Source: Terrimesophilobacter sp038243605
Lineage (GTDB): Bacteria > Actinomycetota > Actinomycetes > Actinomycetales > Microbacteriaceae
NCBI GenBank assembly: GCA_038243605.1
Contig: JBBSQX010000009.1
Location: 1 to 64,000, forward strand
Direction: 5' to 3'
Length of the DNA stretch: 64,000 nucleotides
Shown: piece after piece, positions 57,797 through 64,000 of the stretch
Position numbering within the stretch: position 1 is the first letter of the stretch
Layout of the letters: each line of letters starts with the position of its first letter
Made by a program: the position numbers and the translations under genes
The notes under the pieces: model-generated
Told to the model about the DNA's origin: nothing
What the model saw: only the letters and a program-made list of their open reading frames with translations
Database searches by the model: none

Positions 57797-58258
57797 TTAT
57801 ACAGATGCGCTCGTCACTCGCACAAAACCCGAGCCCTGCGAGGGGCAAATTCCGATGGGTGGCGGACCTATCTCGACATCGTGCAGGTCAGTGGTTTCGG
57901 TTCCCGCGGCGCTGAATTCGGGCAGGCAATTCACCTCCTCGGGCGTGTCAGTGGTCGCGTTCATGACCGTCAGTTCAAACATGGATGCTTCGGAAACGTA
58001 GCGGAGATTACCAGCTTCCCATTCGTCATGTTGCTCGATCAGGACTGAACCCGCCAGGCGTAACAGCGCTGCCGGGTTGGGGAACACACCAACGATCCGA
58101 TGATTGCGAAAAACGCGCTTAATGAGCAAGACCTCGGCAAGATCGGCGCGTTCCGCGACTACTGCCGCGATATACCCGGCGTTGAAAAACGCATCCATTT
58201 CGTCGATATCACCTTGGCGCACAAGCGGGCCTTCGCCTCCGCTTACATAGAGAGTCAC
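57797..58258 (-). pseudogene. IS256-family transposase remnant
   Basis: The middle of this frame, VGVFPNPAALLRLAGSVLIEQHDEWEAGNLRYVSEASM, matches the C-terminus of IS256-type transposases. Nothing of the catalytic DDE domain precedes it, and residues before HRIVGV are unrelated. Right of it, 58259-58413 holds the 16-bp palindrome TCGACGAATTCGTCGA (58282-58297) and a doubled AGTTGCCGATCC (58385 and 58400), but no gene. This looks like decayed insertion-sequence debris. Confidence 0.55.
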
Positions 58259-58413
58259 TACCTAGAAATAGGTATCGAACTTCGACGAATTCGTCGACGC
58301 AATCCGAGACCTCATCAACGAGGCTGCAAAAACATTAGGACCAGGAACCAGGTAGCCATCGCCGAGGGTTCTATTTCGGGCGTTCAGTTGCCGATCCCTC
58401 AGTTGCCGATCCG

Positions 58414-58629
58414 TCAGTGGGTAATAGTCGTTCGCTGGTAGAGGGCGAGCTTCGGCTCATCACCCATGAGGCGATAAGTGCTGGTCATGAGGGCGATTCC
58501 GTTGACCAGAATCATCACCGCGTCGGCCGACATCGTCGCGCCGTAGAAGGTGCCGCCCCGGCTCTCGCACAGTGATCGCCACGCCTCGTGTTCACGGGCT
58601 ACCAAGCTATCCAGCGTAAGTGCCGACAT
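58414..58629 (-). pseudogene. NTF2-like (DUF4440-type) gene with an internal deletion
   Basis: 71 residues. MSALTLDSLVAREHEAWRSL and CESRGGTFYGATMSADAVMILVNGIAL are the N-terminus of an NTF2-like protein. MTSTYRLMGDEPKLALYQRTTITH is its C-terminus. About 50-60 residues of the middle of the fold are missing, joined in frame. It may still be translated but should not fold normally. Confidence 0.6.
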
Positions 58630-58867
58630 GACTTGATGGTATCGAGACGCCATGGTCATTCACGTCTGGAGGGGGATCCGTCTCCGCACCTTTGCCGACA
58701 TGGCGCCAGTCCCGAGGGTTCCTTATAGTAGTGAGAGTCAACTCGAACATGATCGGAGGCGCAGCGTGACTTACACAACATCGGGCGTCTCTGCTAGCCG
58801 GGAACAACCTCTCCACTAACGGGCGGTGTCGGCTTGCGGGATGCCCCACATTTGGAGGCTTTACCCT

Positions 58868-59809
58868 ATGTTTCGACCTGCAACTTCTTCTGACCTCGAC
58901 CTGCTGCTTTCTGCGCGTGCGTCGGATCCCGTCGGCATCATCGAGGCCGAGCGTTACCGTCGTGACCTCGATCTCAATCAGTACCGGCGTGAATGGAGCT
59001 GGATCTACGAGGTCGAGGGTCTGCTCCACGCCCGAGCCCTGTGGTGGGGTCAACCGACTTCTGATCATCCACTGACGCTGGACTGCCTGTGGGTTGGTCC
59101 ATCAATTGCTGACCCAGAAACGCTCGCCGGTGACCTCATTGCCGCTGGGCATCACGCGTTTCATGCCGGCGGAATGGTTCGTCTTCCAGATTTCATCATG
59201 GATATCTCGCCGGGCTGGCGGGCGAACCCAGACACGGTGGCAGCGGTGGCGTGGCGGCGCGAGGCAGCCGTCACGGCGGGCCTCAACGAGTCGATAGAGC
59301 GACTGAATTTTGCCTGGACGCCCGAGTCGCCGGTGCCGGGGCGAAAGAATCGGTTGGTCTTCGGGCCCGCTGACGACGCGGAATTCCTGGATGCGTTCCG
59401 CAGTGTTGCGACGGGCAGTCTCGACGTTCACACGCTGGCAGACATCGCAGACATGGGCCCAGAGGCGCAGGCCATGGATGACCTGGAGTTCTATCTGAGC
59501 CTTCCAGGAGACAGAGCTATGTGGAGAATCGCTACTGAACCGAACGGGGCTCGGGTGGGCTTCATCATCCCGTCACGGAGCGCTTATGACGCGAGCGTGA
59601 GCTACCTCGGAGTCGCACCGGAACACCGCGGGCGGGGGTTCGTCGATGACCTGCTCGCAGAGATCACGATCATGCACAGCGACAACGGGGCACCGCGCAT
59701 CACCGGCACAACCGATACAACGAATGCGCCGATGGCGGACGCCTTTGAACGCGCAGGCTATGTCGTTACGGCAACACGCATCGTCATGGAAGCTCGCCCG
59801 ACGGCATAA
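58868..59809 (+). CDS. GNAT family acetyltransferase
   Basis: 313 residues. The C-terminal acetyl-CoA loop is VSYLGVAPEHRGRGFVDDLLAEITIMHSDNGAPRITGTTDTTNAPMADAFERAGY. The N-terminal half (SSDLDLLLSARASDPVGIIEAERYRRDLDLNQYRREWSWIYEVEG) is a degenerate GNAT-like domain, as in two-domain members. ATG 58868 has GGAGG 9 nt upstream. The substrate is unknown. Confidence 0.85.
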   Translation: MFRPATSSDLDLLLSARASDPVGIIEAERYRRDLDLNQYRREWSWIYEVEGLLHARALWWGQPTSDHPLTLDCLWVGPSIADPETLAGDLIAAGHHAFHAGGMVRLPDFIMDISPGWRANPDTVAAVAWRREAAVTAGLNESIERLNFAWTPESPVPGRKNRLVFGPADDAEFLDAFRSVATGSLDVHTLADIADMGPEAQAMDDLEFYLSLPGDRAMWRIATEPNGARVGFIIPSRSAYDASVSYLGVAPEHRGRGFVDDLLAEITIMHSDNGAPRITGTTDTTNAPMADAFERAGYVVTATRIVMEARPTA

Positions 59810-59895
59810 AGGCTTGGTTCGCTTTCGACGATCCCGTGATGGTGCCCCCGCCGACCGAAAGCGCCGACCGAAAGCGCTGAGCGAGACCCAAGCGA

Positions 59896-61008
59896 CTACG
59901 CCTTCGTCGTCGTGCCGCCGGGATCCGTGTGCGAGGTGGGTCTCTCTTCGCGGGTTGGTGCCAACACCGAAGCGGAGCCCGGCACGTTCTTTGCAAGGTA
60001 CATGGCGGCGTCGGCATCACCGAGCAATACTGAGGGGTCGGCACTGGCAGAGTCTGTAACGGTAAACCCGACGCTCACATCGACAAGAGTGACCTCGCCC
60101 TGAATATCCCAGGGCTCGGTGGTTGCTGCCACGACCCGGGTCGCCAGCTTTTCGGCTTCGCCGATACTGCCGAGGTCCTCGCAGAGAATCACGAATTCAT
60201 CCCCACCGAATCGCGCCACCGTATCTGTCGGGCGCAACACGCGGGTCACTCTCCGTGCAAGCTCGACAAGGATTTCGTCGCCTATTCCATGCCCGAAGGT
60301 GTCGTTGATGGCTTTGAATCCATCGATGTCGACGTACATCACGCAGACCATTCCCCCGTTGCGATCAAGTCGCGCCAACGAACCGGTGAGGCGGTCACCG
60401 AACAGGGCACGGTTGGGTAGCCCGGTCAGTGCGTCCATGCGGGCCGACCGGCGCAATGCGAGTACAGACCCGGCCAGTTTGCCTTGATGGCGCAGCACGT
60501 CGAGGACGTCAGCGGAGAAGACTCGCGCATGGTCGTCGAAGATTGCCACGCTGCCTAGAACGATGCCGTTATCGACAAGCGGGACCCCGGCGTACGCCCC
60601 GATCTGCCCACTGAGCACCATCGGGTTCTGGGAATAGACGGGATGCGCGGCGGCATCGCTGACTGTCACTGCCCGACCCGTGTCTACCACCTCGGCACAA
60701 AAGGACAGTGCGTCGGGGATCAAAGTGCAGGGCGCCCCGACCCCAACTTCCGCCGCATAGGTCTGCCGGTCGGCGCTCACGATGTTCACGACGACGACCG
60801 GTGACCCGCAGACTAGGCGCAAGGTGGCAACCACCGCGTCCAAATCCGTGTCTCTCAGATGTCCTTTCACTTCCGCGTCAGCGACAGCTTTGAGCCGACG
60901 CGGATCACGCACTCCGATGATCAGATCATCGCATCGTTCCGAGCCGTCACGTGATGAGGTCACTGACACACCGCCATGGCAATATGCTCCAGTTCGCCGA
61001 GGACGCAC
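59896..61008 (-). CDS. GAF-GGDEF diguanylate cyclase
   Basis: 370 residues. GAF domain at about 50-200 (VVATLRLVCGSPVVVVNIVSADRQTYAAEVGVG; GAYAGVPLVDNGIVLGSVAIFDDHARVF). The GGDEF domain at about 210-350 has DALTGLPNRALF, the metal Asp in VMYVDIDGFKAINDTFGHGIGDE and an intact ARFGGDEFVILCEDL. It should make c-di-GMP. No RxxD inhibitory site is evident before GGDEF. It is soluble, so the GAF domain senses a cytosolic signal. Confidence 0.9.
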   Translation of the reverse strand: MRPRRTGAYCHGGVSVTSSRDGSERCDDLIIGVRDPRRLKAVADAEVKGHLRDTDLDAVVATLRLVCGSPVVVVNIVSADRQTYAAEVGVGAPCTLIPDALSFCAEVVDTGRAVTVSDAAAHPVYSQNPMVLSGQIGAYAGVPLVDNGIVLGSVAIFDDHARVFSADVLDVLRHQGKLAGSVLALRRSARMDALTGLPNRALFGDRLTGSLARLDRNGGMVCVMYVDIDGFKAINDTFGHGIGDEILVELARRVTRVLRPTDTVARFGGDEFVILCEDLGSIGEAEKLATRVVAATTEPWDIQGEVTLVDVSVGFTVTDSASADPSVLLGDADAAMYLAKNVPGSASVLAPTREERPTSHTDPGGTTTKA

Positions 61009-61114
61009 TCAGGCACTCGTGGTCGGTCCTGATGCCCGCAATTCTACGACAGCGGGCGAATTCACGGGAAAGTTCGCCAAGGTCGTGTGCTTTCTTGCCA
61101 AGAGCCGGTGGGGG

Positions 61115-62953
61115 TTAGACACCACCACCACCGCCTCCGCCGCCTCCACCCCCCGACGCTGCCCCGCCGCCTGAGCCGCCGGCCGCACTGCTGTACGCGG
61201 ACGCCGAGCTCACCGACACCGAGCCGATGCTGCTCGCAAAGACTGCCGCGTTGAATATTCCGGGCCCGACATACCACGACGGACTTTCGCCCACCTGTTC
61301 GTAATAGCGCCCTAGCTCTTGTGCCCACTCCTTCTCGATGCCGAAGAGAACAGCGTAGGGGAGCAGCCGCTCATTGATTTTGATTACCTGGCGCCGGTCG
61401 TCTGTTGCGACAGGCACACGCTCTGCGCCCTGGGGTGACTGCAAGTAGCGAAGGCGGTCTGCCTCCGCAAGCGAGATGTATTCGCGAAGACCGTTCAGAT
61501 AGTCTCGCAGCTCAATCCCTTTCGCCTCCAACGGTGTATGCGATGCCAGAACGAGAGTGGTGACGAAAGTTAGCATCGACACAATGACGAAAACTACCGA
61601 CAGTGTCGTGCTGCCGTGCACAGATGACAGCGAAGCTAAGGCAAAGATGGCGCCCACACCCGACGTGATGAAGGACGCGAGTACGAGTACGAAAAGAAGG
61701 CCGGCTGGCTTGCGTCGGCGGTAGCCGTTGTTCGTGGCATCCGCTGTTATTCGCTTCATCACGGCAGTGAGTCGCTTGACCGCCTTCTCGTCTCTCTTTT
61801 TCAGGTCGCGTTGCTCGCCCTTGGTCAGGGTAGCTCCGAAGACGGCGTGAAGGAATTCCGTCGCGTCGGCATCAGCCCCATCCGCGGTCAGAAACTCAAG
61901 GTCATAACTGGGTTTGTGGCTAAATCCGGATGCTTCGACCTCGATGATTCGCAGGTTACCGGCTACCGCGAGTGCGAGAATCTGGGCGGACGTTGATTTT
62001 GCTGTTTTTGCCACAATGACCGACGACAGGAGAAGGCTCGCGTCTTTCGGAGGCAAATACTCGGCGACGATGATGCCGCGTCCTGGGGCATCGCGCAGCC
62101 GGGTTCGTCGAATGAACAGCGCCCACCCTGCCACCAGTAGTGCGGCAAGCGTGCCGAGAAGTGACAGGCTCGGCCAGGGCGCTGACAAGAACGAATCATC
62201 CCTGGGCGCGAACGTGCCGGAGTCGAAGCCAATCGCAAAACTGAGGTTCTCGCGCGGTTTAAGGTCAGTTGCCGACACCGCGAATCCGTCGTCGGTCTTC
62301 GTGATCGTCGCCGGCGCGCTCTCTCCCTCCAGACCGGATGCCGCATCCGCATTCCCCGTCAGTTTCACCTGAAGAGTTGGCGACAAGTGAACCTCGGCCG
62401 TCACTTTCGCGAACGGCTGCTCCCACCCGGTTCCATTGGTGTCCCAGTAGAACTCGTCGGCTTTCGTATCGGCGAAGTGTCGAGTCACGTTGTGTGTCGT
62501 GTAGCTGATGACGTAGGTCTGCGCACCGTGCACGTAGTCGCTGTCGGCGATCGTCAGCGTGAGGAACCCGTCGTCGGAGGACTCCGTGTACGCTCTCGGG
62601 GTTCCGAGTTCATCGGTCACCGATGTGACAGTGAGGTCGGTGGGATGCCCGTCGTAACTGTCGACGAGCTCGCGACGGATCCCGTGGTTCTGGTTCGACT
62701 CGGGAAAACGTGCGACCAACGTTTCGACTGTCGTCAGGATTGAGCGGCCGTCGGAGTCGTGCGAGAGCGTGTACTTGCCGTCGAAACTATCGAACTCGAA
62801 GTCATTGACTTCGGTGTCGGCCGCGGCAGAATCGACGGTAGGAGTCTCAGCGGTCACGGCAGCAGCGGGCTGTGCGGTCCAGTGGGTTGTCGCCCCGAGA
62901 GTTCCGAGGGCAACTCCAGCGGTCACTGCCATCACAAGGAGTAGTCGTCTCAT
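61115..62953 (-). CDS. DUF2207 membrane protein with a glycine-rich tail
   Basis: About 612 residues. Signal peptide (LLLVMAVTAGVALGTLGATT), a long extracytoplasmic beta-rich DUF2207 region (SFDGKYTLSHDSDGRSILTTVETLVARFPE; YVISYTTHNVTRHF), one TM helix (SLLGTLAALLVAGWALFIRR), a cytosolic domain, a pair of TM helices, and a C-terminal domain ending in about ten glycines. ATG 62953 is preferred to upstream starts because it begins the signal. Function unknown. Confidence 0.85.
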   Translation of the reverse strand: MRRLLLVMAVTAGVALGTLGATTHWTAQPAAAVTAETPTVDSAAADTEVNDFEFDSFDGKYTLSHDSDGRSILTTVETLVARFPESNQNHGIRRELVDSYDGHPTDLTVTSVTDELGTPRAYTESSDDGFLTLTIADSDYVHGAQTYVISYTTHNVTRHFADTKADEFYWDTNGTGWEQPFAKVTAEVHLSPTLQVKLTGNADAASGLEGESAPATITKTDDGFAVSATDLKPRENLSFAIGFDSGTFAPRDDSFLSAPWPSLSLLGTLAALLVAGWALFIRRTRLRDAPGRGIIVAEYLPPKDASLLLSSVIVAKTAKSTSAQILALAVAGNLRIIEVEASGFSHKPSYDLEFLTADGADADATEFLHAVFGATLTKGEQRDLKKRDEKAVKRLTAVMKRITADATNNGYRRRKPAGLLFVLVLASFITSGVGAIFALASLSSVHGSTTLSVVFVIVSMLTFVTTLVLASHTPLEAKGIELRDYLNGLREYISLAEADRLRYLQSPQGAERVPVATDDRRQVIKINERLLPYAVLFGIEKEWAQELGRYYEQVGESPSWYVGPGIFNAAVFASSIGSVSVSSASAYSSAAGGSGGGAASGGGGGGGGGGGV

Positions 62954-63054
62954 TTGCCCCAGCGTATAGCGAGTGCTCATCAAGCGACTGTGCGATTCGA
63001 GAGTGCGCAAACTGTTACCGCTTTCTGCGGCTCTCGAAGTGGACTGTTGCCTTG

Positions 63055-63093
63055 ACGCTCCCGACGGTCCCGACGCTCCCGACGCTCTTGAGG
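63055..63093. repeat. Short imperfect 9-bp tandem repeat
   Basis: GACGCTCCC / GACGGTCCC / GACGCTCCC / GACGCTC in a row. It lies in the gap before the SPW-repeat gene with no other signal. Confidence 0.6.
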
Positions 63094-63184
63094 GGTGCCC
63101 AATCCGAAACGTACCTCGCACCGAATACTCCTGTGACGGCCGACATCCGGTTGCCTAGTTCAACCAATGCGTTAGGAGCACATC

Positions 63185-63568
63185 ATGCGTTTCATCCCCA
63201 CTAAGGTCCACGGCGTTCTAGATTATGTCGTCGCGATCGCGTTGATTCTTGCACCATGGATTTTCGGCTTCTCTGGCCTCGGCGGCCCGGCCGTGATTAT
63301 CCCGATCGTGCTCGGTATCGGTCTCTTCCTTTACAGCCTGCTGACCCGCTACGAGCTGGGTGCGGTGAAGCTGATCGCGATGCCAGTACATCTCGTCTTC
63401 GACCTCGTTGCGTCGATCTTTCTCATTGCGTCACCGTTCATCTTCGGCTTCATCAATGAGGCCCCCAACGCGTGGTTGCCGCACATTGCGGTCGGCGTTG
63501 CCGTGATCGCCGTTGTCGCCTTCTCGCAGCCGACCCCTGGCCGTTCCGTCACCGAGGCTGCTCACTAA
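63185..63568 (+). CDS. SPW-repeat membrane protein
   Basis: 127 residues, four TM helices in two repeats: KVHGVLDYVVAIALILAPWIFGF and PVHLVFDLVASIFLIASPFIFGF, each with the [ST]PW/SPF-type motif (APWIFGF, SPFIFGF). The N-terminal HGVLDY is typical of the group. AGGAG precedes ATG 63185. Function unknown; often stress-linked in Actinobacteria. Confidence 0.85.
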   Translation: MRFIPTKVHGVLDYVVAIALILAPWIFGFSGLGGPAVIIPIVLGIGLFLYSLLTRYELGAVKLIAMPVHLVFDLVASIFLIASPFIFGFINEAPNAWLPHIAVGVAVIAVVAFSQPTPGRSVTEAAH

Positions 63569-63578
63569 CTAACAACGT

Positions 63579-63616
63579 CAGACTCCGACCTTTAGGGGGT
63601 TCGGAGTCTGGCTTTG
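63579..63616 (+). terminator. Rho-independent terminator after the SPW gene
   Basis: CAGACTCCGA (63579-63588) pairs exactly with TCGGAGTCTG (63601-63610), 12-nt loop, followed by GCTTTGTT. Confidence 0.85.
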
Positions 63617-63700
63617 TTGTGCGCCCTTTCGAAACTGAGTGGCAGAACGTGTGCTCGTACCCTCAGGGAACGGGTGAGGCGTCGCTCCCTTGGGTCCGTT

Positions 63701-63723
63701 CGCTCCCTGAGGCTCTCGAAGGG
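63701..63723. repeat. CTCCCTGAGG-CTCGAAGGG intergenic repeat, third copy
   Basis: CGCTCCCTGAGGCTCTCGAAGGG, as at 15021-15043. A related CGCTCCCTTGGGTCC precedes it at 63683. It sits between convergent transcripts and forms a short stem (TCCCT/AGGGA). Confidence 0.75.
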
Positions 63724-63735
63724 AATGAGTGGAGT

Positions 63736-64000
63736 TCACACGACGAGCGGCTGGTTTCTCGGTGGCCGTTTGCGCACGAGGCTCTCGACGGCCAGCAGCG
63801 CGAGTGCGACGCCAATGGTGATGTAGGTGGGCAGTTCCTCTGCGGACAGCGGTTCGCTGAGAACGACGGCAGCGGTAATCGCGAGAAGGATTGGTTCCAG
63901 GTAGCTGAGCAGCCCGAACACACTCATGGGCAACAGTTGGCTCGCACCGATATAGAGAAGTAGCCCAATGGAGGCGACGATGCCGAAGCCGATCATGCTT
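63736..64000 (-). CDS. rarD: RarD-like EamA transporter, C-terminal part (runs off the window)
   Basis: The last ~88 residues: LLLYIGASQLLPMSVFGLLSYLEPILLAITAAVVLSEPLSAEELPTYITIGVALALLAVESL. The pattern GASQLLPMSVFGLLSYLEP is characteristic of RarD. Two TM helices and a basic tail are seen; the 5' end is beyond 64000. Confidence 0.8.
   Translation of the reverse strand, partial: SMIGFGIVASIGLLLYIGASQLLPMSVFGLLSYLEPILLAITAAVVLSEPLSAEELPTYITIGVALALLAVESLVRKRPPRNQPLVV

Noticed and set aside
60123..60614. Plus-strand frames opposite the GGDEF gene
   Set aside because: Arg/Pro-rich shadows of a clear diguanylate cyclase.
1..64000. CRISPR arrays, tRNA or rRNA genes, prophage structural genes
   Set aside because: No regularly spaced direct repeats with unique spacers, no tRNA T-loop/acceptor pairing outside coding regions, and no rRNA or phage-structural motifs were seen.

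Overview
The window is high-GC actinobacterial DNA. Short intergenic repeats of the type seen in Microbacteriaceae, many GTG/TTG or apparently leaderless starts, and family-level matches (a CmtR-type sensor, mycobacterial/actinobacterial-style membrane proteins, lipobox lipoproteins) point to a free-living member of the Microbacteriaceae or a close relative. The family assignment is an inference; no rRNA or tRNA gene is present to settle it.

Layout. 0.2-15 kb is mostly ordinary chromosome: a cysteine-desulfurase-like enzyme, a pair of FluC fluoride channels, a KimA-type potassium importer, an M20 peptidase, a frameshifted TipA-type MerR regulator that still has a good internal TipAS start, a CPBP protease/XRE operon with a perfect 15-bp dyad, a divergent MocR/YczE pair and an RND permease. 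15-20 kb holds a small PEP-synthase/rifampin-phosphotransferase-like enzyme with a histidine phosphatase and two divergent regulatory proteins, then a TetR/SDR pair.

20-32 kb is an accessory zone. An ABC-F/MFS drug-resistance pair, a serine recombinase, VapBC and small proteins lie between two directly oriented 44-bp sites that look like resolvase target sites; a third, inverted copy lies 2 kb further on. 31-43 kb carries catabolic and regulatory genes (fluoroacetate-dehalogenase-like hydrolase, MerR-VOC fusion, GMC oxidoreductase, alpha/beta hydrolase plus LLM flavoenzyme, CmtR plus CDF transporter), two two-gene toxin-antitoxin-like modules, and a dispersed intergenic repeat of about 97 bp.

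43-50.6 kb is a self-contained cassette: a MacAB-like ABC exporter with its adaptor, two tandemly duplicated cysteine-containing lipoproteins, a histidine kinase, a VanY-like peptidase and a response regulator. It is flanked by near-identical 48-bp direct repeats. Its two divergent promoter regions share the same arrangement of direct and inverted half-sites, so the response regulator probably controls the whole set. At the right edge the response-regulator tail runs antisense into a broken DUF1801 gene, which looks like an insertion junction.

51-64 kb holds a complete Dpp/Opp-type peptide importer, remnants of an IS256 transposase and of an NTF2-like gene, an acetyltransferase, a GAF-GGDEF diguanylate cyclase, a DUF2207 membrane protein, an SPW-repeat protein and the 3' end of a rarD-like gene that runs off the window.
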